Source: a virus. From it: a DNA stretch of 30,733 nucleotides. Location: positions 1-30,733 of the IMG/VR virus record IMGVR_UViG_3300020404_000036; one strand, given 5' to 3'. Positions 24,063 to 30,733 of the stretch are shown here, piece after piece. Numbering within the stretch: the first letter of the stretch is position 1; every line of letters begins with the position of its first letter. The notes beneath the pieces were generated by a model. The model ran no database searches. It was not told the DNA's origin and was given only the letters and a program-made list of their open reading frames with translations. The translations under genes and the position numbers were made by a program.

Positions 24063-26402
24063 ATGCCCTCACCTTACTCATACGTTGACTTCGGGACTGC
24101 CGGAGATCTTAACGCTACTCAGATTTCAGGCACGTTTGCCCCTACTGGATTACAGTTTGTAAATGTCAACGACATCTACGTGACTGTGACCGGATTGAGT
24201 GGGGCAATCACCACGCTTACCTCTTCTCAGTTTACGGTCACTACATCTCCATCTCTTGAGGTTGTCATTAAGACAGCAGCAGCAGGAGGGGTAGATCTCA
24301 CAGCAACCGACGAAGTTCGCATTGGTCGATCAACTAGCATTGACGAAGCAGCCCGCGTATTCTCAGACGGCTCCGTTCTCAAGGCTAGCGACCTCAATAC
24401 GCAGACCAACCAACTGCTGTATAGCGTCCAGGAGTCTATTGATACTGGTGGGGGTGCGCTGCCGATTGAGACCGACAACACCTACAACGCAGGCAATCGT
24501 CGGATCAAGAACCTTGGATCGCCAATCAACGACGCTGATGCAGTCACGCTGTCCTACGTCACTAATCTTGCTCTTTACAACGGAGCAGAAGAGCCGCAGG
24601 GGTGGTCGCTGACAGCCGGCATTTTTACAACCTCAAGCAGTGACTTGCTGTATACGCTAGTCAACCCAACGCCTGCTACTGCGGTTGACAACATGTTCTT
24701 GATTGAGATTCAAGGCGTGCTGCAAATCCCGACCACTGACTACACGGTTACTGAGTCCGCAGGAGAGTTTGAACTTAGGTTGATTGGAGCAGCCTCCCTG
24801 GATCCATCCACAACGATAACTGTCAGGAACTTCGGCACAAGCCGCAACATTATCACTGCTCCATACAAGGCTGGCAATGCATCAAGCGCAACTAGTCACT
24901 CGTTGAGCATTGATATTCTGAACAGCCAGCAAGGCGATGTAATCAATGCACAGGATCCCTCTGCAACTGAGTTGTTCCGTGTTGATCCTACAGGTCAAGT
25001 TATTGTCGGCCCTGGTGACACAGAAGCTGTGGGACGCAGTTCGATGTCTACTACTAAGATTCAAGTAGGAGCCATTGATACAGTTGGAAGCGGAACCCCT
25101 GACAAGCATGGAGTAAAGCTCTATACTTCAAGCAATAACGGGATCATTGAGGTCCAGGGCCAAGCACCTGCATCTAGCGATGTAGCTGTTCGCGTCTACG
25201 ACTGGGCCTCTAACGGGTCTCTTTTGACTCCCTTCAAGGTTACTTACGGCGGAGCCCTTGAGATTTCAGGAGACGCTACAGTTGTTGGCTTTACTGCTAG
25301 CGGAAATGCTACGATTCAAGGCACGACAGCCTTGCAAGATAACGTAACCGTTACTGACGGCAAGACGATCGGATTTACAGGAAGCAATCACCTAGAGATT
25401 AGCTCTGATAAGATTACCCAAGCTGGCAACATTCAATTCAAACCGGGTACTGCTGAGCTTGTTTCGGATGACGGCACTGTTGGCATCAGGACTACGACTA
25501 CGCCTGGAGCTATTGCGATTGACAGCAACGGTCGCGTAACTATTGGTCATGGCGGCAATGGTCTGAACGGTAATGGTGGGCCTGGATCGATTCGGTTTAA
25601 TGGCGATGGAAATTCACCTCAACTCGGTCCTGGCCTAAGATGGCAGAACAACGGTGTTGTTCTAAGAGGCTTTAAAATTCCGTCTGGACAGGGCGGAACT
25701 GCTGGAAACAACATCGACCCGGCTCCTCTTCTTCTTTCAGAGTTTGCCACAGGAGCTAGCAGTGTTGCTTTAGACAGCTCAGATGTTGGGGACGCCTACG
25801 CAGTCTGCAAAAAGCAAGTTTTTGACTACGTTAATACTAATGCTTTTGTCGGTCATCTTTTGCAACACGCAGCCGACACATCTGTTTCAAATAACAGCAG
25901 AGTTTTAGTCCAAATCTCAGGTACTGACCATCTTTTTAGGCCAAACTCAGGTTTTACTGTTAACGGAACTGAAGATTATATTGGCATTACAAAAGGTATT
26001 TGGCTAGTAGATTACTCTTGTCGAGTCACGAATACTGACGATGAAGATCGGGCCGGAGCTGCTGTGCAGGCTCAGCACATTATTAATTCAAGCCCTCCTA
26101 GTGGAGCCACTGATGGCAGCGGTAATGGAACAGATACTTGGAATACGATTCCAGATGCAACAGATTCTATTAGTACGATATCGGCAGTTAATGACGCTTC
26201 GGTTTCTACTGGAATGCTCCGAATTGTCTTTACAGTAGGAGGAAGGTTAGCCACAGATACTGCTAACAGCAGCGGAACTACCGTAGGTGGTATTAACAAC
26301 TCTGATTATAAATTTAGAATCGTTTTATCAGAAACATTTGGCGCGGACGACAGAAGCTTCGCAGTTTCTAATCAAATTCTTAGACTTACACGGGTTGAAT
26401 AA
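24063..26402 (+). CDS. Tail fibre, T7 gp17-type N-terminus
   Basis: Receptor-binding tail fibre of 779 residues (T7 gp17 is 553). The first 150 residues carry the T7 tail-attachment domain: SYVDFGTAGDLNAT, then IYVTVTGLSG, then RSTSIDEAARVFSDGSVLKA and DLNTQTNQLLYSVQE near residue 110. A collagen-free beta-rich shaft follows, with repeated short Gly/Asn/Asp turns (GHGGNGLNGNGGPGSIRFNG near 496). The last 140 residues look like a separate jelly-roll tip, from GIWLVDYSCRV to ILRLTRVE. The tip would decide host range, and its receptor is unknown. It begins two bases after the gp16 stop and overlaps the next gene as TAATG. Confidence 0.93.
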   Translation: MPSPYSYVDFGTAGDLNATQISGTFAPTGLQFVNVNDIYVTVTGLSGAITTLTSSQFTVTTSPSLEVVIKTAAAGGVDLTATDEVRIGRSTSIDEAARVFSDGSVLKASDLNTQTNQLLYSVQESIDTGGGALPIETDNTYNAGNRRIKNLGSPINDADAVTLSYVTNLALYNGAEEPQGWSLTAGIFTTSSSDLLYTLVNPTPATAVDNMFLIEIQGVLQIPTTDYTVTESAGEFELRLIGAASLDPSTTITVRNFGTSRNIITAPYKAGNASSATSHSLSIDILNSQQGDVINAQDPSATELFRVDPTGQVIVGPGDTEAVGRSSMSTTKIQVGAIDTVGSGTPDKHGVKLYTSSNNGIIEVQGQAPASSDVAVRVYDWASNGSLLTPFKVTYGGALEISGDATVVGFTASGNATIQGTTALQDNVTVTDGKTIGFTGSNHLEISSDKITQAGNIQFKPGTAELVSDDGTVGIRTTTTPGAIAIDSNGRVTIGHGGNGLNGNGGPGSIRFNGDGNSPQLGPGLRWQNNGVVLRGFKIPSGQGGTAGNNIDPAPLLLSEFATGASSVALDSSDVGDAYAVCKKQVFDYVNTNAFVGHLLQHAADTSVSNNSRVLVQISGTDHLFRPNSGFTVNGTEDYIGITKGIWLVDYSCRVTNTDDEDRAGAAVQAQHIINSSPPSGATDGSGNGTDTWNTIPDATDSISTISAVNDASVSTGMLRIVFTVGGRLATDTANSSGTTVGGINNSDYKFRIVLSETFGADDRSFAVSNQILRLTRVE

Positions 26403-26995
26403 TGACTACTAGAGTAACTACAGAACTTCTAAAAGAAGTTGCTACCTCATCTACTAATGATGGGACTTCACTAAATTCTGCTGACTCTGGAAAGGTAGTT
26501 CAGCTAAACGCTCAGGGAGCTATTCCTTCAGTATACTTTAATCCAATCATTGATCAGTGGCGCCTTACGTCAAACTTGACGGGCGATGCGGCTCCTATTT
26601 CTTCTAACTTGAATCGCTCTGCTAAGCTAGGCGGCGACACGATGTCTCAGTCTAGCGGCGTCTTCACGTTTCCTAAGACTGGCATTTACAAGGTAGAGGC
26701 GGTGTTTCAGGCTGCTGCAACAGCAGGAACTGGCAACTGCACCGTTTCAATCGACGTTTCCACAAACGCCGATATTGAGACGCCTACGTTTGCAGCGGCT
26801 GCTCAAGGACTGGAAAGCGGACTGCCTACGGTAGACTTCGGAAACATTTTTCTTTCTGCATTAGTAGACGTGACCTCTACCTCGTCTGTAAAGGTTCGTT
26901 TTTCCGTAGCCCAGAGCAACGACGGAAATGCTCTTATGGGTAGTTCTAGTGCTAACCAGACTCACTTTACTTTTACACGCATTGGTGACACGTAA
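26402..26995 (+). CDS. Small jelly-roll (C1q-like) structural protein, possible second receptor binder
   Basis: A 197-residue protein with a predicted all-beta second half. SSGVFTFPKTGIYKVEAVFQ near residue 83, then CTVSIDVSTN, then VDVTSTSSVKVRFSVAQ, ending THFTFTRIGD is the strand order and spacing of C1q/TNF-like jelly rolls, in which F-P-TGIY and a final F-F-R-I/L strand are typical. The N-terminal 50 residues (ADSGKVVQLNAQGAIPSVYF) resemble attachment segments of phage appendage proteins. It directly follows the fibre gene, whose own last domain has a similar outline, so it is probably a fibre-associated tip or head decoration. Fold assignment is by eye. Confidence 0.6.
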   Translation: MTTRVTTELLKEVATSSTNDGTSLNSADSGKVVQLNAQGAIPSVYFNPIIDQWRLTSNLTGDAAPISSNLNRSAKLGGDTMSQSSGVFTFPKTGIYKVEAVFQAAATAGTGNCTVSIDVSTNADIETPTFAAAAQGLESGLPTVDFGNIFLSALVDVTSTSSVKVRFSVAQSNDGNALMGSSSANQTHFTFTRIGDT

Positions 26996-27198
26996 TGGAC
27001 GCTGATCTCATGCTCGCCTTAGGAAGGCTAGAAGGTAAAGTGGATGCTTTGATACAGGGACAAGCTGCTCAAGGAGAAAAACTAAACGCTCACGACAAAC
27101 GAATTAGGCAACTAGAGCAGTCTAAGTCTTGGTTTCTTGGTATCGCCGCTGCTGCTGGTAGTGGGGCTTCTATCGTATGTAAGTTTCTTTTTAACTAA
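26995..27198 (+). CDS. Holin-like small membrane protein (T7 gp17.5 position)
   Basis: A 67-residue protein with an N-terminal coiled-coil (LMLALGRLEGKVDALIQGQ, then EKLNAHDKRIRQLEQ) and one C-terminal membrane-length segment, SWFLGIAAAAGSGASIVCKF at residues 45-64. This layout, with LGRLEGKVD at the start, resembles XhlA-type and other small phage holin-associated proteins. T7 gene 17.5, a 67-residue holin, sits at the same place between fibre and small terminase. I infer that it permeabilises or helps permeabilise the inner membrane. Topology differs from T7 holin, so it may be an accessory factor instead. Stop and start of neighbours are close (6 bases to the terminase gene). Confidence 0.6.
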   Translation: MDADLMLALGRLEGKVDALIQGQAAQGEKLNAHDKRIRQLEQSKSWFLGIAAAAGSGASIVCKFLFN

Positions 27199-27204
27199 TG
27201 TTCT

Positions 27205-27423
27205 ATGGACGACAAAACACTAAGCGATCTTCACTCGGCTGTAGCCGAAGAACTTCTCCGCCGCGTGATGGCGGGAGATGCGACTTCGGCAGATTTGAAC
27301 GTCGCCCGAGGGTTCCTCAAGGACAATGGTATCGACGCTGGTCTTGACCAAAGCGAGCCTTTGGCGGATCTTGCTAAGACTCTCCCCTTTAACGTAGACA
27401 TGAAAAAGGTTGCTAATGGCTAA
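27205..27423 (+). CDS. Small terminase subunit, T7 gp18-like
   Basis: A 72-residue protein with LSDLHSAVAEELLRRVMAGD followed by SADLNVARGFLKDNGIDAG, a pattern I recognise from small terminases of T7-like and other podoviruses. This subunit recognises concatemeric DNA and hands it to the large terminase. It is shorter than T7 gp18 (89 aa) but in the same slot, between holin-like and large terminase genes. It is soluble and predicted helical. The stop lies inside the start region of the next gene (ATGGCTAA), so ribosomes can shift directly. No ribosome site stands out before its own ATG. Confidence 0.85.
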   Translation: MDDKTLSDLHSAVAEELLRRVMAGDATSADLNVARGFLKDNGIDAGLDQSEPLADLAKTLPFNVDMKKVANG

Positions 27424-27432
27424 GTCCCGCAA
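27415..27432 (+). repeat. Direct repeat copy 1, start of small basic gene D
   Basis: The 18 bases aatggctaagtcccgcaa are identical to 27698-27715 and include the ATG and first five codons of each gene (MAKSR). The shared start may reflect gene duplication or a recombination joint. Confidence 0.85.
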
Positions 27433-27706
27433 AAAACTTGCTATTCCAATTCTTAAACGTCTCGTTGAACAGCTTAAAGCTAAAGGAATGTCTGTAGGAA
27501 TGGCGAATGCAGTCGCTCGAAAGCGTCTTCAGCAGAGCGGAAACCTTAAAAAGGGCAAGGATGAGGCTACTGCAAAAGGCAAAAAGCGGTCAAAGATGGG
27601 CGCTGCTGGCCGAGCTAAAAGTCGAGCCGCAAAGGAATCTGGGCGAAAGCCTAGCGACTATAAATACAACTCTTCTACTAACCGAGCTACTTTAAAAAAT
27701 GGCTAA
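27416..27706 (+). CDS. Small basic protein D (terminase interval)
   Basis: A 96-residue Lys/Arg-rich protein beginning MAKSRKKLAIPILKRL. I start at ATG 27416, as an upstream TTG at 27410 lies inside the small terminase gene. A helical first part (LVEQLKAKGMSVGMANAVA) leads to a linker of charged and small residues and then to KSRAAKESGRKPSDYKYN, STNRATLKNG. The K-R--M-AA-RAK-R and Y--STNRATLK patterns are ones I recall from small marine phage proteins without known function. Together with the next gene it fills the place of T7 18.5/18.7 (the Rz/Rz1 spanins) but has no membrane segment or lipobox, so it is not a spanin. Confidence 0.7.
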   Translation: MAKSRKKLAIPILKRLVEQLKAKGMSVGMANAVARKRLQQSGNLKKGKDEATAKGKKRSKMGAAGRAKSRAAKESGRKPSDYKYNSSTNRATLKNG

Positions 27707-27715
27707 GTCCCGCAA
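27698..27715 (+). repeat. Direct repeat copy 2, start of small basic gene E
   Basis: Second copy of the 18-base direct repeat, covering ATG plus the first codons of small basic gene E. The encoded start MAKSRKKL is the same in both genes, and the DNA diverges right after the repeat (aaaac against gaagc). Confidence 0.85.
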
Positions 27716-28013
27716 GAAGCTTTCGATCCGCAAAAAGGATCCCCGACTCGCTAGGGCTGGCGTGTCTGGTTACAACAAGCCCAAGCGAACCCCTAACCAC
27801 CCCAAGAAGTCCCACATCGTCGTTGCCAAGGAAGGCAGCAAGGTCAAGACGATCCGCTTCGGCGAGCAAGGGGCCAAGACTGCGGGCAAGCCGAAAAAGG
27901 GTGAAGGCGAGCGAATGCGAAAGAAGCGGGCTAGCTTCAAGGCACGGCACCGTCGCAACATCGCTAAGGGTAAGATGTCTGCGGCATACTGGGCTAATCG
28001 CACGAAATGGTAG
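27699..28013 (+). CDS. Small basic protein E, DUF6321-like
   Basis: A 104-residue, very basic protein. After MAKSRKKLSIRKKDPRL come VSGYNKPKRTPNHPKKSHIV, VAKEGSKVKTIRFGEQGAKT and FKARHRRNIAKGKMSAAYWA, ending NRTKW. The GYNKP-RTPNHP-KSH, K-IRFG-QG and FKARH--NI-KGK-SAAYWAN-KW elements make a pattern I know as widespread in aquatic phages and label DUF6321-like. Function is unknown. The invariant aromatic end and several His suggest a defined fold, so it is not merely a basic tail. The stop overlaps the start of the large terminase, hinting at a packaging-linked role (inference). Confidence 0.78.
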   Translation: MAKSRKKLSIRKKDPRLARAGVSGYNKPKRTPNHPKKSHIVVAKEGSKVKTIRFGEQGAKTAGKPKKGEGERMRKKRASFKARHRRNIAKGKMSAAYWANRTKW

Positions 28014-29671
28014 ACGAACAACTGAGGGACTTCAGGAACTTCCTGTATTTGGTCTGGAGCCACCTCAACCTCCCAGACCCTACTCCCATCCAATACGACA
28101 TCGCTGAATACATCCAGCACGGCCCAAAGCGTAGGGTGGTGCAGGCATTTCGTGGTGTCGGGAAGTCTTGGATTACCTCAGCGTTCGTAGTTCACCAACT
28201 GCTGCTAGACCCGACAAAGAACATCCTAGTGGTGTCTGCGTCGAAGCAGCGGGCAGACGACTTCAGCACTTTTACCCTCCGTCTAGTCACAGATATGCCT
28301 CTATTGAGGCACTTGATTCCTACGGAGAACCAGCGCAACAGTAAGGTTGCCTTTGATGTTGGTCCTGCTCCGGCCTCCCACGCTCCCTCTGTGGTGTCCA
28401 AGGGCATTACGTCGCAGATCACGGGTGCCCGTGCAGACCTGATCATCGCAGACGACGTGGAGTCCATGAACAACTCCCAGACCCAGACGATGCGCGACAA
28501 GCTGTCTGAGGCGATCAAGGAGTTCGACGCGGTGCTCAAGCCGGACGGGGCCATCCTGTTCTTGGGGACGCCCCAGACAGAAGGGTCCATCTACGCGGCT
28601 CTCCCAGAGCGTGGGTTCAAGACACGGATCTGGCCTGCCCGGTATCCTAAGAAGACTCAGTTGCCTCGATATGGAGATCAACTAGCTCCGAAGATCGCTA
28701 GGGAAGTCCTGGATGACGAAGAGCTAGTAGCCCAGCCTACAGACCCCAAAAGGTTTGACGCAGAGGATCTGCTGGAGCGTGAGGCGTCTTACGGTCGAAC
28801 AGGGTTTTCCCTCCAGTTTATGCTGGACCCGAGCCTGAATGATATCGACCGATACCCGCTCAAGCTGGCTGACTTGGTCATCATGTCCCTGAATCCCCGT
28901 GAAGGCCCCCAGAAGCCCGTGTGGGCCTCTTCGGCTGAGAACATGATCCAGGACCTGCCCAACGTCGGAATGCCCGGAGATCGCTTCTACGGCCCTGTGA
29001 CGCTGGGTGATGGATCCTGGGCTCCCTACACGGGCTCAGTGATGGCGATTGACCCGTCTGGACGGGGTGCCGACGAGACCTCCTATGCGGTCGTCAAGAT
29101 GCTCAACGGGTTCTTGTTTGTCACAGATGCGGGAGGTTTCCCTGGAGGTTACTCTGAGGATACGCTCAAGCGTCTAGCGATGGTCGCTAAGAACCAAGAA
29201 GTCAACCTGATCAGGATTGAGTCTAACTTCGGAGACGGGATGTTCACCCAACTCCTGAAACCTGTCCTGGCAAAGATCCATCGGGTCACTTGCGAAGAAG
29301 TACGCCACAGCCAGCAAAAGGAGCGTCGGATTTGCGACACTCTAGAACCTGTGATGAACAGCCACAGGCTCGTAATTGACCGCAAAGTCATTGAAAATGA
29401 CCACGATTCTACTCGTCACTTGCCCCCTGAAAAGGCACTACGGTATCAACTGATTTACCAGATGAGCCGTGTGACTCGTCACAGGGGAGCCCTGGCTCAC
29501 GACGACCGTCTAGATGTCCTGGCTATGGCGGTAGCTTACTGGGCAGAGCAAATGGCACAGGATGCTGACGATCAGATCTCTCGAAGAAAAGACGAGGCTC
29601 TCAGAGATGAACTTGAGAAGTTTGCTTCTGGAGTCTTGGGACGTAAACCCAAGCCGTTAAGTTGGTTCTAA
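28007..29671 (+). CDS. Large terminase subunit, T7 gp19-like
   Basis: Packaging motor and nuclease that cuts the concatemer and drives DNA through the portal. It is 554 residues (T7 gp19 is 586). Walker A is FRGVGKSW near residue 48, Walker B LIIADDVES near 145, and the coupling motif FLGTPQTEGSIY near 185. The RNase H-like nuclease begins with AIDPSGRGADET near 346 and has a further acidic DDRLDVLAMAVAYW near 499. The DNA is relatively GC-rich (39 of 60 at 28501-28560), unlike the AT-rich ejection genes. It overlaps the small basic gene E by 7 bases. A distorted hairpin follows its stop. Confidence 0.97.
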   Translation: MVDEQLRDFRNFLYLVWSHLNLPDPTPIQYDIAEYIQHGPKRRVVQAFRGVGKSWITSAFVVHQLLLDPTKNILVVSASKQRADDFSTFTLRLVTDMPLLRHLIPTENQRNSKVAFDVGPAPASHAPSVVSKGITSQITGARADLIIADDVESMNNSQTQTMRDKLSEAIKEFDAVLKPDGAILFLGTPQTEGSIYAALPERGFKTRIWPARYPKKTQLPRYGDQLAPKIAREVLDDEELVAQPTDPKRFDAEDLLEREASYGRTGFSLQFMLDPSLNDIDRYPLKLADLVIMSLNPREGPQKPVWASSAENMIQDLPNVGMPGDRFYGPVTLGDGSWAPYTGSVMAIDPSGRGADETSYAVVKMLNGFLFVTDAGGFPGGYSEDTLKRLAMVAKNQEVNLIRIESNFGDGMFTQLLKPVLAKIHRVTCEEVRHSQQKERRICDTLEPVMNSHRLVIDRKVIENDHDSTRHLPPEKALRYQLIYQMSRVTRHRGALAHDDRLDVLAMAVAYWAEQMAQDADDQISRRKDEALRDELEKFASGVLGRKPKPLSWF

Positions 29672-29682
29672 TAGGCTTACTA

Positions 29683-29705
29683 AAGGCCCCACCATGGAGG
29701 CCCTT
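29683..29705 (+). terminator. Bulged hairpin after large terminase
   Basis: aaggcccc (29683-29690) can pair with ggaggccctt (29696-29705) around the loop accat, with one bulged base on each side. It lies 11 bases after the terminase stop. There is no T-run downstream. It may be a weak terminator or RNA-processing element, similar in make-up to the hairpins flanking the capsid gene. The rest of 29706-29734 is a pyrimidine-rich leader with no clear ribosome site. Confidence 0.4.
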
Positions 29706-29734
29706 CCTACTACTACATCCCCCTACCCTCTAAG

Positions 29735-29977
29735 ATGCCCCAACCAGCTCACACTCGAAACTACAAGAAAGAGTATAGGGACTTCCACGGGAAGCCTAAG
29801 GCTCGTAAAAACAGGGCAGCAGCAAATAGGGCAAGACGAAAGATGGGTCTAAAGGTAGGAGATAAAAGAGAAGTAGACCACAAGAAATCTATGAATAACG
29901 GAGGGTCTAACGCTAAAAGCAACCTTCGTATTGTCTCTCGTAAAACTAACAGAAAAAAAGGAACTAAAAATGCCTAG
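29735..29977 (+). CDS. HNH-type nuclease-like small protein
   Basis: An 80-residue basic protein whose second half fits a minimal HNH nuclease core: EVDHKKSMNNGG, then SNAKSNLRIVSRKTNRKKG. The DH pair, the GG-N spacing and NLRIVSRKTNRKKG correspond to the beta-strand, loop and helix of the HNH fold. The N-terminal half is a Lys/Arg/Ala-rich extension (NRAAANRARRKMG). Small HNH proteins next to terminase genes take part in packaging cuts in several other phage groups, so a role with TerL is possible. A homing role is the alternative. The usual Cys pairs of HNH zinc sites are absent. The next gene overlaps it by 8 bases. Confidence 0.75.
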   Translation: MPQPAHTRNYKKEYRDFHGKPKARKNRAAANRARRKMGLKVGDKREVDHKKSMNNGGSNAKSNLRIVSRKTNRKKGTKNA

Positions 29978-30167
29978 AGGACGCGGTGGCGAAGGTGGCG
30001 GAGGTGGCGGCGAAGGCGGCGGTGAGGGTGGTGGAGACGCTACCCCGGTTAGGAAGACTGGCCGAGAAGCTCGAAACAAGCGCCGAAAGAATCGTCGTAG
30101 GAAGCCAGCAAAGGCTGCTAAGAAGCGTGAGGATCTTCGTATTAAGAAGGGGTCTTCAGGCTACTAA
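29970..30167 (+). CDS. Gly-rich / basic low-complexity small protein
   Basis: A 65-residue protein starting MPRGRGGEGGGGGGEGGGEG, then DATPVRKTGREARNKRRKNR and a Lys/Arg/Ala-rich end, finishing KKGSSGY. The first third comes from a tandem ggtggc/ggcgaa simple repeat (about 29985-30036), which may vary in length between strains. The second part is strongly basic. I start at ATG 29970, inside the HNH-like gene's last codons, with AAAAAGGAA upstream. The frame continues without a stop to a TAATG junction with the next gene, which supports translation. It might be an RNA- or DNA-binding tail protein, but nothing in the sequence is diagnostic. Confidence 0.65.
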   Translation: MPRGRGGEGGGGGGEGGGEGGGDATPVRKTGREARNKRRKNRRRKPAKAAKKREDLRIKKGSSGY

Positions 30168-30439
30168 TGGACGAATATCGACTTGTTAAGGTTGTCTGGA
30201 AAGACATCCAAGGTCTCGATGAAACCTGGGTAGACATGGGAGACATGTCTCAATTTGAGCCCGTCTCTGTGGAGACTGTAGGGTGGATTGTTGTAGAGAG
30301 TAAAGAGTATATTACTGTGCTGTCTTCTCTCTCTGCTGACAAAACCTTTGGAGGTAGCGTCACTTCAATCCCTAAGGGCTGTGTTGATTATATCTCTCCA
30401 GTCTGTTTTGGTCAAGAATGTTTCGGTGAAAAAATCTGA
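30167..30439 (+). CDS. Conserved-looking phage protein, unknown function
   Basis: A 90-residue protein, strand-rich and compact: YRLVKVVWKDIQGLDETWVD near the start, then VSVETVGWIVVESKEYITVL near 33, then a loop with SADKTFGGSVTSIPKGCVDY and a Cys-containing end. The order VKVVW-D-----ETW, V-TVGW-V and SIPKGCV is one I recall from small proteins in marine phages, where the role is unknown. It starts in a TAATG overlap with the Gly-rich gene. It is the last gene in the window and ends directly before the hairpin array, with no obvious T-run terminator. Confidence 0.65.
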   Translation: MDEYRLVKVVWKDIQGLDETWVDMGDMSQFEPVSVETVGWIVVESKEYITVLSSLSADKTFGGSVTSIPKGCVDYISPVCFGQECFGEKI

Positions 30440-30440
30440 A

Positions 30441-30675
30441 AGCCTATAATAACAGGCTGTCGAACCGCGGACCCCCCATGGGGGGCCGCAGGAGCCACTT
30501 GTGGCTCCAAAGAACGCCTCGCGAAGCGAGACGATCACTAGGCATCGCCGCGCGACCAGCGCGTCCGCTAGAGATTGCCGCAGGCTCCCTAAGTGCCCGC
30601 CCCACGCATGTTTGCGTCGGGGTGTTTATGTGACCCTGAGCCGACCGAAGGGAGAAGGGAAAGGTGCTCAGGGTC
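30441..30675 (+). other. Non-coding GC-rich hairpin array (possible ncRNA, packaging or terminal region)
   Basis: About 235 bases without a credible gene, GC-rich (43 of 60 at 30541-30600), with seven successive hairpins. These are agcct/aggct 30441-30445 and 30454-30458; gcgg[a]cccccc / ggggggccgc in 30467-30489; ggagccac/gtggctcc 30491-30508 with a 2-base centre; ctcgc-gaa-gcgag 30518-30530; cgcgc-gacca-gcgcg 30549-30563; cccc[a]cgca / tgcg[tc]gggg within 30600-30622; and gaccctgagc 30632-30641 with gctcagggtc 30666-30675, a perfect 10-bp stem around a purine-rich loop. It lies after the last gene of the packaging module, where T7-like genomes approach the right end. It could be a structured RNA, a terminator cluster, or a packaging/terminal-repeat element. 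The orientation is taken from the flanking genes. Confidence 0.6.
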
Positions 30676-30733
30676 TTACCGTCAGGCCGTTGGGTTCCTC
30701 GTAATCAAGGATGACTCAATTTCTGAGAGACCA
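30676..30733. other. Right window edge, no gene seen
   Basis: Fifty-eight bases after the last hairpin. There is no ORF, tRNA-like arm or promoter motif that I can support. It may be the beginning of the genome's terminal or early region. Confidence 0.4.

Noticed and set aside
30501-30704. 67-codon plus-strand ORF in the hairpin array
   Set aside because: Composition is Arg/Ser/Ala-rich and dictated by GC-rich stems. The start lies in a hairpin arm without a ribosome site.
30676-30733. Possible tRNA or attachment site at the right edge
   Set aside because: No T-arm consensus, cloverleaf or CCA end could be formed, and no integrase is visible.

Overview
The window is one continuous, tightly packed plus-strand segment of a T7-like (podovirus, Autographivirus-type) phage genome. 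It covers the DNA-metabolism and morphogenesis halves, from inside the ssDNA-binding protein gene (T7 gene 2.5 position) past the large terminase gene (T7 gene 19). Every gene I accept is on the plus strand, and neighbours mostly overlap by 1-8 bases (TAATG, ATGA, GTGA junctions). No integrase, repressor, tRNA, insertion sequence or CRISPR array is visible. The small basic proteins of types I recognise from marine phages suggest an aquatic phage. The host cannot be named: there is no photosynthesis gene and no other host-specific marker. The phage RNA polymerase expected left of gene 2.5 would lie outside the window.

Layout. (1) 1-5506, replication and recombination: ssDNA-binding protein (5'-truncated), a RusA-type Holliday junction resolvase where T7 has endonuclease I, primase-helicase, family A DNA polymerase, a LAGLIDADG homing-endonuclease-like ORF overlapping the polymerase 3' end, a small unknown gene, and the 5'-3' exonuclease. 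(2) 5499-6303: a DUF1599-like gene, a small podovirus protein and a Pro-rich gp7.3-like protein. (3) 6303-10827, head: portal, scaffold, four small genes (three basic proteins and one membrane or lipoprotein candidate), a 168-base leader and the major capsid protein. (4) 10886-14019: the two tail tube proteins. (5) 14016-24060: four internal virion (ejection) proteins, two of them greatly enlarged. (6) 24063-26995: T7-type tail fibre plus a small jelly-roll-like protein. (7) 26995-29671: holin-like protein, small terminase, two small basic proteins sharing the same start sequence, and large terminase. (8) 29735-30439: HNH-like nuclease, Gly-rich basic protein and an unknown protein. (9) 30440-30733: non-coding, GC-rich, with a run of consecutive hairpins.

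The genes make a classical lytic programme. The replication genes copy and recombine the DNA into concatemers, terminase packages it through the portal into the gp9/gp10 prohead, gp11/gp12 and the fibre form the short tail, and the ejection proteins carry DNA into the next host. The departures from T7 are the resolvase swap, a shortened thioredoxin-binding region in the polymerase, no visible lysozyme, transglycosylase or Rz/Rz1 pair, several sets of tiny basic proteins, and the hairpin array at the right end. That array is the best candidate for something undescribed.
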